DNA of 33,591 nucleotides from Elusimicrobiota bacterium (GTDB lineage: Bacteria > Elusimicrobiota > Elusimicrobia > UBA1565 > JACRDR01), in contig JACQPK010000154.1 in NCBI GenBank assembly GCA_016207565.1, positions 1-33,591 on the forward strand. Reading direction: 5' to 3'. The notes under the pieces were generated by a model, which saw nothing but the letters and a program-made list of their open reading frames with translations, had not been told where the DNA came from and searched no databases. Positions within the stretch are counted from its first letter, which is position 1, and each line of letters begins with the position of its first letter. Positions 16,468 through 24,024 of this stretch are shown here, one piece after another. The position numbers and the translations under genes were made by a program.

Positions 16468-17979
16468 TCAAGGGCTCAGGCCTCTAGCGCGGCGGACGGT
16501 CTTCTCGAGCTCGCGTTCGCGGGCCGCGCGGTCGGGATCCCCGAGCACCGTCGCGCAGACCGCGAGGGCCCGGTGCACGCCCACGAGCGCGGGATTGACG
16601 GACAAGGCCTCCTCGAACGCCCGGACGGCCTCCGCCGGTCGGCCCTGCAGCAGGCGGATCTCCCCGAGCTTGCGGAGGCCGCGCTCGCGCAGGAGCGGGG
16701 ACCGGACGACCGCCTCGTTGAGCGCCTCGGCCCGGTCGTACATCCGCCACTGGATGTAATAGTTCGAGAGGCTCACGTGCGTGCAGGGGTCGCGTGGCGC
16801 GCGGGCGTAGGCGTGGGTGAAGAGCTCCACGTCGTTTTGCCAGTTGAGCTGCTGATCCGCGCTCAGCGCCCACAGGCACGCGGAGATCGCCGCGACCGCC
16901 GCGGCGCCCCAGCGACGCGGCCACCGGGCGACCCAGAGCGCCCACGCCCCGGCCATGCCGGCCATCGCCGCGTAGAGGAAGCGGTCCGCCCCGAGCACCA
17001 CCAGCGGCAGGACGTTGGAGGCCGGGAGGATGGCCGCCGCGGCCCACGCGCCGAAGAAGCCCGCCGGCGCGCGACGCCACAGCGCGCGCGCGGCGACGGC
17101 CACGACGGCGAGCGTCACGGCGGCCTTGAGCGCGGCCCAGGCCGCGAAGCGCGGACCGACCTCGAAGTTGTAGCAGGCGCGCAGTTCGAGAGGCCACGCC
17201 ACGTTCGCGAGGTACTGGAACGCCGCGTGCGCGACGGTCACCGCGTGCATCGGCCAGCCGCCGCCCCACGGCCTCCCTTCGTGGCTCACCCGCCCGAGCA
17301 CCGCCGCGCGCGCCACGAGGTACGCGAGTCCGAGCGCCGCGAACGGCAGCCAGGCGCGGAGGCGGCGCTCGCGCGTCCACGCGCGTCGCGCCACGTGATC
17401 GTAGCAGGGCGCGGCCAGCAGCCAAAATAGCGCCGTCTCCTTCGAGAGGAGCGCGGCGGCGAACGCGGCGCAGGCCCCCCACCGCAGGCCGGCCTTCCGC
17501 TCGTAGCCCTCCGACGAGTAGGCGAGAAACACGACGAGGCAAAAGCAGGTCACGAGCAGGTCCGGCTGCGCGCCGATGTAGGAGACGGCCTCGGCCTGGA
17601 CCGGGTGGAGACAGAACAGGGCCGCCCCGGCCCACGGCGCGAGCCCGGACGCGAACCGCGACGCGAGCCGGAACACGAGCACCGTGTTGAGGGCGTGCAG
17701 GCACAGCGAGACAAGGTGAAACCAAAAGGGATTGAGGCCCGCCGCCAGGCGCGTGGCGCCGTAGACCAGGCCGACGAGCGGGCGGTAGGCGTGGGCCGAC
17801 ATCGTCTCGTGGGCGACGACGCTCGCCGGGTCGTAGAGGAAGCGGAGCCACTGCGCCGGATCGGCGTTCGCCGGGTTGCGGACGATGTAGGTGAAGTCGT
17901 CCATCAGGAACGCGCCGGACAGCGCGCTCGTGTAGGCGGCGAAGGCGAGCGCCGCAAGCCAATAGGCCCGGGGCCTCAC
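16468..17979 (-). CDS. TMTC-like GT-C membrane protein with short TPR tail
   Basis: This protein has about 503 residues. The first loop contains FLMDDFTYIVRNPANAD, and a later segment contains YIGAQPDLLVTCFCLVVFLA. Both match TMTC-type proteins, as does LLSKETALFWLL. TPR-like helices occupy roughly the last 110 residues. It is therefore a second, shorter relative of the gene at 10758. The frame stays open far upstream, but that part is Arg-rich shadow of the next gene. The GTG at 17979 overlaps the upstream TGA as GTGA, gives a normal membrane N-terminus (RPRAYWLAALAFAAYTSAL) and is clearly the better start. It is probably translationally coupled to the upstream membrane protein. Confidence 0.78.
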   Translation of the reverse strand: MRPRAYWLAALAFAAYTSALSGAFLMDDFTYIVRNPANADPAQWLRFLYDPASVVAHETMSAHAYRPLVGLVYGATRLAAGLNPFWFHLVSLCLHALNTVLVFRLASRFASGLAPWAGAALFCLHPVQAEAVSYIGAQPDLLVTCFCLVVFLAYSSEGYERKAGLRWGACAAFAAALLSKETALFWLLAAPCYDHVARRAWTRERRLRAWLPFAALGLAYLVARAAVLGRVSHEGRPWGGGWPMHAVTVAHAAFQYLANVAWPLELRACYNFEVGPRFAAWAALKAAVTLAVVAVAARALWRRAPAGFFGAWAAAAILPASNVLPLVVLGADRFLYAAMAGMAGAWALWVARWPRRWGAAAVAAISACLWALSADQQLNWQNDVELFTHAYARAPRDPCTHVSLSNYYIQWRMYDRAEALNEAVVRSPLLRERGLRKLGEIRLLQGRPAEAVRAFEEALSVNPALVGVHRALAVCATVLGDPDRAARERELEKTVRRARGLSP

Positions 17980-19559
17980 CGGAGCACCGCCCCGCAGGCG
18001 TCCGCGCCCCCGGCCTCGGACCATGCGCGCTCGGCCGAGAGGGCGAGCGGCTCCGCGCCCGTGGTCCGGGCGGCGTGCGTCAGCAGCAGCGCCCGGAAAC
18101 ACGCGGGCCTCCTCGGGTCCGGCGTGCGCGCGAGGGCCAGCGCCAAGACGACGCAGCCCCCCCAGGCGGCGAACCACCGCTCCGCCGGCTTCGGCGCGAG
18201 GACCGCGGCGGCCGGCAGCCCTCTCAACGCCGCGCGCCCGGCGACCGCGCCGACGGCGGCGAGCGCGGCGATGAGGGCGGCGCCCTCGCCGCCGCCGAGC
18301 CCGAAGAGGGTGGTGGAGGAATAGCCGTCGCGCCACAGCGGGAGCACGAGCTCGACGAGTGGATTGCGGATCGACGGCGGCGCGTGGGGCATGCCGAGCT
18401 GGGCGGCGAGCACCTGCGCCGCCGACAGCCCCAGCAGCGCGAAGAACGCGATCCCCGGACGCGCGCCCCACGCCAGCGGCACCGCGAGAAAAGGCAGGAG
18501 CAGGACGAGGTAGCGGGGACCGTAAGTCCAGCCGCCGTGCCAGCCCGCGTAGCCCGAGAAGAGGACGGCCATGCCCGCAAACGTCGCGGCGATCCCGGCC
18601 GCCTCGACGCGGGCTCCCGGCAGCCTCCTCATGGCGGCGAGTCCCGGGAGCGCGTAGAGGAAGACCGGCATGATGAAGCCGAGGCCGCGCGCCGGCGAAG
18701 CGAGCAGCGCCGCGAGCGCCGCGGGGCTCGGGGCCGTGAAACCGAGCACGCCGCGGGCGGTGTAGTCCCGGAACGTGGGATTGCCGAGCACCTCGTAGGA
18801 CAGCGTGAAGGCGCTGCCGAAACACGCGCGGTTGTAGGCGCCCAAGAGCGCAGCGCACGCGGCCGCCCCCGCGAGGAACGCGGCCCTCGCCGGCGCGCCG
18901 CGCCGGGGCGAGGCGACGGCGTAGCCGGCCAGGGCGAGCGCGGGGAACACCGCCGGAAACTCGGTCAGGACGGCCAGGCCCGCCGCGAGCCCGGCTCCGA
19001 GCGCCCCGGCGGCCCCGCGCGAGCGACGGAGCAAAAAGAACGCGGCGAAAAGCCAGAACGCCGTCAGCTGGTGCCCGGAGAAGAGCGTCGCGTGGAGAGA
19101 CGCGATGCTTCCCAGGCCGTAGGCCAGCGTCGCCCAGAAGGCCCCCCGGGGCGACGCCCAGTCCGCGAGCAGGCGGAACATCAGGACGGCCAGGACCGCG
19201 AACGCCAGCGTCGTGGTCAGCAGGCGAAGGAGGTAGCGGGCGTGCTCCTCATACAGGAGGAGCGGCTCGGGGAGCCCTTCGATCCTGGGCAGGAGCGTCT
19301 TCCGAAGCGCCCAGTACGCCGGAGCTCCGACCACGAGCGTGCCGATGCCTTTGTTCGAGTAATAGTGTCCGCCGAAGAACGACTTGTCGACGGTGCGCTC
19401 GTGGTCCCGGTCGATGTGCAGGGTGCCGCGGTCGACGAGGCTGCCGACGGCCAAGAAGCGGCTGACCGTGTTGTCGTACTCGACCGGGTGGATGAAGCAG
19501 GCGCCGGTGAGCAGGAACGCGCAGAAGAGCCAGATCGACGCCGCTCGCACCGCCAGCAT
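17976..19559 (-). CDS. GT-C-like integral membrane protein
   Basis: This protein has about 527 residues and many membrane helices, without a TPR tail. The first periplasmic loop carries YDNTVSRFLAVGSLVDRGTL and then HYYSNKGIGTLVVGAPAYW. Both are typical of a broad bacterial GT-C group in which an acidic residue is followed by a Y-S-x-K-G-x-G-T segment. GWHGGWTYGPRYLVLLLPF near the end is another common feature of these proteins. Donor and acceptor cannot be predicted. It is the first gene of a run of four on this strand (to 12632) and is divergent from the histidine kinase. I chose the ATG at 19559 because upstream codons are shadow sequence. Confidence 0.7.
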   Translation of the reverse strand: MLAVRAASIWLFCAFLLTGACFIHPVEYDNTVSRFLAVGSLVDRGTLHIDRDHERTVDKSFFGGHYYSNKGIGTLVVGAPAYWALRKTLLPRIEGLPEPLLLYEEHARYLLRLLTTTLAFAVLAVLMFRLLADWASPRGAFWATLAYGLGSIASLHATLFSGHQLTAFWLFAAFFLLRRSRGAAGALGAGLAAGLAVLTEFPAVFPALALAGYAVASPRRGAPARAAFLAGAAACAALLGAYNRACFGSAFTLSYEVLGNPTFRDYTARGVLGFTAPSPAALAALLASPARGLGFIMPVFLYALPGLAAMRRLPGARVEAAGIAATFAGMAVLFSGYAGWHGGWTYGPRYLVLLLPFLAVPLAWGARPGIAFFALLGLSAAQVLAAQLGMPHAPPSIRNPLVELVLPLWRDGYSSTTLFGLGGGEGAALIAALAAVGAVAGRAALRGLPAAAVLAPKPAERWFAAWGGCVVLALALARTPDPRRPACFRALLLTHAARTTGAEPLALSAERAWSEAGGADACGAVLR

Positions 19560-19604
19560 GGTAGTAAATCGGCCTCGGCGCTGGCGGCCGGGCCGCGCAT
19601 CGGT

Positions 19605-19610
19605 TATGCT
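19605..19610 (+). promoter_or_regulatory. -10 box of the histidine kinase gene
   Basis: TATGCT ends 9 bases before the ATG at 19620, in the 60-bp gap between divergent genes. No -35 is obvious. If used, the leader would be only about 0-3 bases. Confidence 0.4.
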
Positions 19611-19619
19611 AAGTCCCAG

Positions 19620-21104
19620 ATGAAGCTGGCGGTGCAACTCAGCCTGGTCCTCGCGGGGCTGATCCTCGCGATCGTCTGCGGCTCGCTTTGGATGACGTAC
19701 CGCTCCGAGCGAGCGCACCTCGAGGAGAACCAGGACGCCTACATCCTCGCCGGCGTCGAACGGCTCGCGAGCCACTGCGGCAACTCGGCCGGGCCCGAGT
19801 TCGAGCGGCGGTGCCTCGAGGGCCTGCACTTCCTCATCCAGATGACCGCGCCGAAGGCCTTCACGGAGGCGGTGCTGGTGGACGGAAACTCGCGCATCCT
19901 GGTCCACAGCGACTTCCTCCAAGGGGACGCGGCGCTGCGCGGGCAGTACTCGACGAACGACTACTCGCAGCTCGCGGCCTCTCAGCGCGACCCGTCGGTG
20001 CTCCACCGGATCCTGCTGCGCAACGTCTCGCAGCGCGTCTTCACCGCTCCCGTCGTCGCGCCGACGGGCCCGATGGGGACGTTCGTCGTCGCCTACCGCG
20101 AGGCCGCGCTCCAGAACGCCCTCGCCTGGATCGAGCAGGACGCCCGTCGCCGCTTCCTGCAGGCGTGCCTCACCGGCACCGGGCTGGCGATCCTCTTCTC
20201 CGTCGGCTGGGTGCTCTACGCCCTCGTGCCGCTCGGCGACCTGGTCAAGGCCTCGCGCCGGGTCGCCGAAGGCGACTTCACGCACCGGATCCCCGTCACG
20301 CGCGACGACGAGCTCGGGAGGCTGGCCCGCGAGTTCAACCGCATGACGCAGCGCCTGGTGGAGCTCGACGACCTCAAGGACAGCTTCATGGCGAAGATCA
20401 CGCACGACCTGCGGAACCCGCTGAACGCGATCATCGGCTACGCGGAGCTGTGCCGCGGCGGCTTCCGCGGGCCGCTCACCCAGGAGCAGACCGAGACGCT
20501 GCAGCTCATCGTGCAAAACGGTCACTCCCTCGCCGAGCTCATCAACAACATCTTGGACGTGACCCAGCTCGAGGCGGGCCGGATGCGCTTCTCCCCCTCC
20601 GTGGTCGACCTGCAATCGGAGGTGGAGGGCGTCATCGAGCTCCTCAAGGTCCGCGCGGACCAGTACCAGATCCGCCTCGACGCGGCGCTCCTGCCCGAGC
20701 TCACGCAGGTGTGGGCCGACCCGCAGGCGTTCCGCCGCATCCTGGTCAACCTCATCTCGAACGCGCTGAAGTTCACGCCCGCCGAAGGCAGCGTCACGGT
20801 GAAGGCCTACCGCGGCAAGCCCAACGAGATCGTCGTCGCCGTGTCGGACACCGGCGTGGGCATCCCGGCCGAGCGCTTGAGCGAGCTCTTCAAGAAGTTC
20901 TCCCAGGTGCCGGAGACCCTCAACAAGGTCCGGCCCTCCGGCGGCACGGGCCTCGGTCTCGTGATCTGCAAGGAGATCGTCGAGGCGCACGGCGGCCGCA
21001 TCTGGGTCGAGAGCGCCGCGGGCCAAGGCACGACCTTCCTGTTCACCGTCCCCGAGAACGAGCCGAAGGTCTCGCCCGCGGCGTCCGCGCCCGTCATCGC
21101 GTAG
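19620..21104 (+). CDS. Membrane sensor histidine kinase (orphan)
   Basis: This 494-residue protein has a membrane helix at about 5-26, an extracytoplasmic sensor region of about 150 residues and a second helix at about 183-205. A HAMP domain follows (about 203-255), then HisKA with THDLRNPLNAIIGYAEL (phospho-acceptor His262). The HATPase_c domain has the N box NLISNALKF, the G1 box DTGVGIP (410-416) and the G2 box GGTGLGL (441-447). It phosphorylates a response regulator, but none is nearby, so the partner lies outside the window. The ATG at 19620 opens directly on the first membrane helix. One base separates its stop from the next gene (TAGCATG), which suggests shared expression with the hydroxylase-family protein. 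Confidence 0.92.
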   Translation: MKLAVQLSLVLAGLILAIVCGSLWMTYRSERAHLEENQDAYILAGVERLASHCGNSAGPEFERRCLEGLHFLIQMTAPKAFTEAVLVDGNSRILVHSDFLQGDAALRGQYSTNDYSQLAASQRDPSVLHRILLRNVSQRVFTAPVVAPTGPMGTFVVAYREAALQNALAWIEQDARRRFLQACLTGTGLAILFSVGWVLYALVPLGDLVKASRRVAEGDFTHRIPVTRDDELGRLAREFNRMTQRLVELDDLKDSFMAKITHDLRNPLNAIIGYAELCRGGFRGPLTQEQTETLQLIVQNGHSLAELINNILDVTQLEAGRMRFSPSVVDLQSEVEGVIELLKVRADQYQIRLDAALLPELTQVWADPQAFRRILVNLISNALKFTPAEGSVTVKAYRGKPNEIVVAVSDTGVGIPAERLSELFKKFSQVPETLNKVRPSGGTGLGLVICKEIVEAHGGRIWVESAAGQGTTFLFTVPENEPKVSPAASAPVIA

Positions 21105-21105
21105 C

Positions 21106-21945
21106 ATGCGCCTCGGCCTCCTCCTCGGCACCCTGCTCGTCCTCCTGGCGCTCGAGGCGCTGCTCCCGCTGCGGAAAGCGGTCGCCTCCAAGCTCCGCCG
21201 CGCGGCGATCAACCTCGCGCTGGCCGCCGTCGGCGCGCTGGTGCTGCGCGCGGTCTTCTTCCCGATCGTGCTCGCGGTGTCGAGCGACGTGAGCGCGCGC
21301 GGGTGGGGCCTGCTCGGCTGGCTCGGCTGGAAGGGGCCCGCGGCCGCGGCGCTCGCGGTCGCGCTCCTCGACTACACGCTCTATCTGTGGCACGTCGCCA
21401 ACCACCGGTGGTCGTTTTTGTGGCGGTTCCACGGCGTCCACCACGCCGACCTCGACCTCGACGTGACGACGGCCTCGCGCTTTCACGTCGGCGAGCTCGT
21501 CCTCTCGACCGGCTACCGCTCCGCGCAGGTCCTGGTACTCGGCGTGGACCCGTTCACGCTGGCCTTGTTCGAGACGCTCGTGACCCTATCCGCGCAGTTC
21601 CACCACGCGAACATCCGGCTGCCGATCGCGCTGGAACGCTTCCTCTTCGCGGCGATCGTGACGCCGCGGATGCACGGGATCCACCACTCGCTCGTCCGGC
21701 GCGAGACGGACTCGAACTTCTCCACGATCCTCAACGTCTGGGACCGGCTCCACCGCACGCTGCGCGCGAACGTCCCGCAGGCGGAACTGACGATCGGCGT
21801 CCCGGCCTACCGCGCTCTGGAGGCGGTGACGCTCTGGCGCAGCCTCGCGGTCCTCCCGCTCGAGACCCCCGCGTGGCGGCTGCCGGACGGCCGCGAGCCC
21901 GACCGGCCGGAGCTCGCCGCGCCGCTGTCGACGCTGGCCGCGTGA
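21106..21945 (+). CDS. Fatty acid hydroxylase / sterol desaturase family protein
   Basis: This 279-residue polytopic protein carries the histidine clusters of the di-iron membrane hydroxylase family: HVANH (96-100), HGVHH (109-113), HH at 166-167, and HGIHH (190-194). The last is followed by the typical DSNFSTILNVWDRLHRTLR ending. Family members hydroxylate or desaturate fatty acids, sterols, carotenoids or ether lipids. The true substrate is unknown. A role on lipids or hopanoids is possible given the hopanoid operon about 5 kb away, but there is no direct link. It lies one base after the histidine kinase stop and upstream of tRNA-Thr. Confidence 0.88.
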   Translation: MRLGLLLGTLLVLLALEALLPLRKAVASKLRRAAINLALAAVGALVLRAVFFPIVLAVSSDVSARGWGLLGWLGWKGPAAAALAVALLDYTLYLWHVANHRWSFLWRFHGVHHADLDLDVTTASRFHVGELVLSTGYRSAQVLVLGVDPFTLALFETLVTLSAQFHHANIRLPIALERFLFAAIVTPRMHGIHHSLVRRETDSNFSTILNVWDRLHRTLRANVPQAELTIGVPAYRALEAVTLWRSLAVLPLETPAWRLPDGREPDRPELAAPLSTLAA

Positions 21946-21955
21946 CGCCATAAGT

Positions 21956-21964
21956 TGGTATACT
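21956..21964 (+). promoter_or_regulatory. Extended -10 promoter of tRNA-Thr
   Basis: TGGTATACT lies 9 bases before the first tRNA base. That spacing puts the transcription start 2-3 bases before the mature 5' end. Confidence 0.6.
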
Positions 21965-21973
21965 GACCCTCGC

Positions 21974-22045
21974 GCCGAGGTAGCTCAACGGTAGAGCAAT
22001 CGCTTCGTAAGCGATAGGTTGTGGGTTCGAATCCCATCCTCGGCT
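21974..22045 (+). tRNA. tRNA-Thr (anticodon CGU)
   Basis: A complete cloverleaf is visible. The acceptor stem is GCCGAGG/CCTCGGC, the D stem GCTC/GAGC, the anticodon stem ATCGC/GCGAT with loop TTCGTAA, and the T arm GTGGG-TTCGAAT-CCCAT. The anticodon CGT reads ACG threonine codons, and the G1-C72 and C2-G71 pairs fit threonine identity. The discriminator is T, and the 3' CCA is not encoded, so a CCA-adding enzyme is needed. Confidence 0.95.
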
Positions 22046-22058
22046 TTCCCTTCCAAAG

Positions 22059-22091
22059 AGTAAACCCTGGGGACAGTCCCCAGGGTTTACT
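22059..22091. terminator. Perfect 16-bp palindrome, likely terminator or REP-like element
   Basis: AGTAAACCCTGGGGAC (22059-22074), one A, then its exact reverse complement (22076-22091). It sits between tRNA-Thr and the end of the convergent deacetylase gene. On the plus strand it is followed by ATTTTAG, so it can end the tRNA transcript. The GGGGACAGTCCCC core resembles REP-type palindromes linked to RAYT transposases in other bacteria. No RAYT gene is in the window. Confidence 0.8.
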
Positions 22092-22094
22092 ATT

Positions 22095-22898
22095 TTAGAT
22101 GCGGCGGCCGCGGACGAGGGACTTCAGCTTGCGGTCGAGGCCGTAGAGGCGGCCGTACACCGCCGCGAGGCGCGGGGAGCGGTAGAGGTGGATCCGGCGC
22201 CCGAACCAGCGCAGGTCCTCGCGCTGGACCTTGAAGCGGCGGACCTCGAAGCCGCCGGAGCCGAGACGGTTCGCTCCCGGCATCGCCGTGAAGGCGAGGC
22301 GGTAGCCGGCCGCCTCCACGCGCTCGAGCCACTCTGCCTCGTAGTCCCCCCAGGGCCAGGCGAGCGCGCCGCTCCAGCGCTTCACGCGCCGCTCGATCGC
22401 TTCGCGCGACCGCGAGAGCTCGCCGTCGAGGTCGGCCCACGGCCGCTCGCGGACGAAGTCCTTGTGTGTCTCCGTGTGGGAGCCGATCTCGAAGGTCCCG
22501 TCGGCCGACATCGCCGAAAGCTCCGACCAGCGCAGGAAGCCTTCCGGCTCGCGCTCGCGGGTGATCGTGTCGGCGAGGCGCCCTCCCTGCCCGGCGTTCG
22601 GGCGCGGGGCGCCTTCGCCGATCCGGCCGGTGATCACGAACACCTGCGCCGTGAACCCGCGGGTCCGCAGCGCCGGGTAGGCGTAGACCCAGTTGTCGGC
22701 GTAGCCGTCGTCGAACGTGAGCGCGACCGAGCGCTCCGGCGCGCGGGCCTTGCCCGTCACGTGGGCGTGGAGCTCGTCGGCCGTCAGCGTGCGGTAGCCG
22801 TTGACCGCGAGCCACTCGAGCTGCCGCTCGAAGCCCGCGGGCGTGACCTCGCGGTCGGGGGCGACGTGGTGGTAGATGAGGACGGGGACGGAGCTCAC
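22095..22898 (-). CDS. Polysaccharide deacetylase (NodB/CE4 family)
   Basis: This 267-residue protein starts with VLIYHHVAPDREVTPAGFER, a common opening of CE4 proteins. The NodB domain has TFDDGYADNWVYAYP (metal and catalytic Asp pair) and the metal motif SHTETHKD (H-x3-H). A third motif is GALAWPWGDY (usually RxPxG/Y). It would remove N-acetyl groups from a surface or cell-wall polysaccharide. No signal peptide is seen, so it may act in the cytoplasm or be exported by other means. The GTG start shares its G with the upstream TAG (TAGTG), and translational coupling with the glycosyltransferase is likely. Confidence 0.9.
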   Translation of the reverse strand: MSSVPVLIYHHVAPDREVTPAGFERQLEWLAVNGYRTLTADELHAHVTGKARAPERSVALTFDDGYADNWVYAYPALRTRGFTAQVFVITGRIGEGAPRPNAGQGGRLADTITREREPEGFLRWSELSAMSADGTFEIGSHTETHKDFVRERPWADLDGELSRSREAIERRVKRWSGALAWPWGDYEAEWLERVEAAGYRLAFTAMPGANRLGSGGFEVRRFKVQREDLRWFGRRIHLYRSPRLAAVYGRLYGLDRKLKSLVRGRRI

Positions 22899-23965
22899 TA
22901 CGCGAGGCTCTGGTAGACCTTCTCGAGGCGCTCCACGACGGCGTCCACGGAGAAGAGGCGCTCGGCCCGCTGGTAGCCGAATCTGGCGAGCCGCTCGGAC
23001 TCGGCCTTGTCCCGGAGGGCCGCGACGATGCCTTCGGCGAGCTCCCTCGGGTCGCCCGGCGTCACGAGCCTACCCGCGCGGCCCTCGTCGGCCACGTACG
23101 GCAGCCCGCCCACGCGCGAGGCGACCGTCGGCACGAGCGCGGCCTGAGCCTCGATGAGCGCCGTGCCGATCCCCTCCTGGAGGCTCGGCATGACGTAGAG
23201 GCGGCTGGAGGCCAGGAGCTCGGGGATGTCGTGGCGTTCGCCGAGGAGCTCGACCTCGCCGTTGAGGCCGAGGGCGTTCGCCTTCGGGCGGAGCGACTCG
23301 GTGTCGCGTCCCGCGATCCGGAAGCGGACCTCGGGCATCACGCGGCGGACGAGCGGGATCGCCTGCAGCAGCACCTCGTGGCCCTTGATGGCCGCGTAGT
23401 GGGCGACCATCGTGACGACGGGCGGGCCGTCCCCGGCGCGGGAGCGGCCGGCGCGGGCGGGCTCCCAGCGGGCGAAGTCGACGCCCGACGGGATGACGTC
23501 GATGCGGGAGCGCTCGGCGCCCGCGCGCACGAGCTCGTCGGCCGCGGGCTCGCAGACGGCGATGAACCGCTTTATCCGCCGCGACGAGTACTTGAAGCGG
23601 CTGAAGGGATTGCGGCCGATCGGCGTGATCACGCGGCGCGTCACCACGACCGGGGCCGAGAGGCCGACGAAGGTGGCCAGGAGCGCGAGGGCGTGCGCGC
23701 GCGGGTGATGCGCGTGGACGACCTGGGCCCCGACCTCGCGCGCGATCGAGGCCAAGCGCCGCGCGCCGGGGATATCGTAGTCCTGGCGAGGCACGAACGG
23801 GATGACGCCGACGCCGGCGGCCTTGAGCCGGTCGAAGAGCGTAAAGCCCTCGCGGCAGGCGACGGAGACCTCGTGCCCCAGCCGCTTGAGGCGCTGGGCG
23901 GTGAGCCAGATCTGGTTTGCTCCGCCGCACCAGCCGGTGGCCTCGGAGACGTAAAGAAGCTTCAC
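22898..23965 (-). CDS. Glycosyltransferase family 4 (GT-B fold)
   Basis: This 355-residue GT4 enzyme has the N-terminal signature TGWCGGANQIW and VVHAHHPRAHALAL. The linker has IPSGVDFARWEP. The C-terminal half has VTMVAHYAAIKGHEVLLQAI and the E-x7-E donor motif in LQEGIGTALIEAQAAL. It transfers a sugar from a nucleotide sugar to a lipid-linked or polysaccharide acceptor at the inner face of the membrane. It is paired with the deacetylase, so the two probably build and trim one glycan. The start is GTG at 23965, 9 bases after an extended -10 box. No ribosome site is visible. Confidence 0.92.
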   Translation of the reverse strand: MKLLYVSEATGWCGGANQIWLTAQRLKRLGHEVSVACREGFTLFDRLKAAGVGVIPFVPRQDYDIPGARRLASIAREVGAQVVHAHHPRAHALALLATFVGLSAPVVVTRRVITPIGRNPFSRFKYSSRRIKRFIAVCEPAADELVRAGAERSRIDVIPSGVDFARWEPARAGRSRAGDGPPVVTMVAHYAAIKGHEVLLQAIPLVRRVMPEVRFRIAGRDTESLRPKANALGLNGEVELLGERHDIPELLASSRLYVMPSLQEGIGTALIEAQAALVPTVASRVGGLPYVADEGRAGRLVTPGDPRELAEGIVAALRDKAESERLARFGYQRAERLFSVDAVVERLEKVYQSLA

Positions 23966-23974
23966 GAAGACGTC

Positions 23975-23983
23975 ATTTTATCA
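23975..23983 (-). promoter_or_regulatory. Extended -10 promoter of the GT4 gene
   Basis: TGATAAAAT on the minus strand ends 9 bases before the GTG at 23965. No -35 is clear. The predicted leader is 0-3 bases. Confidence 0.5.
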
Positions 23984-24024
23984 CAATTAACGGCAGGCGA
24001 ACGCGAGCAGGGCGGCGAGCGGCG

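Noticed and set aside
17980-18858. Upstream extension of the TMTC-like gene ending at 16468
   Set aside because: The 293 codons are Arg/Gly/Ala-rich shadow of the overlapping membrane protein gene at 17976-19559. The GTG at 17979 forms a GTGA overlap.
18075-19619. Upstream extension of the histidine kinase frame
   Set aside because: It is antisense shadow of the GT-C gene, with charged low-complexity translation. The kinase clearly begins at the ATG 19620 before its first membrane helix.
19560-21212. Long minus-strand frame opposite the histidine kinase
   Set aside because: It is antisense to well-supported kinase motifs and lacks any recognisable domain. Long open antisense frames are expected at this GC content.
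22095-23965. Deacetylase and GT4 genes as part of the hopanoid pathway
   Set aside because: Their motifs fit polysaccharide building and deacetylation. They are on the opposite strand with their own promoter, and the hopanoid operon has a separate promoter at 27106.
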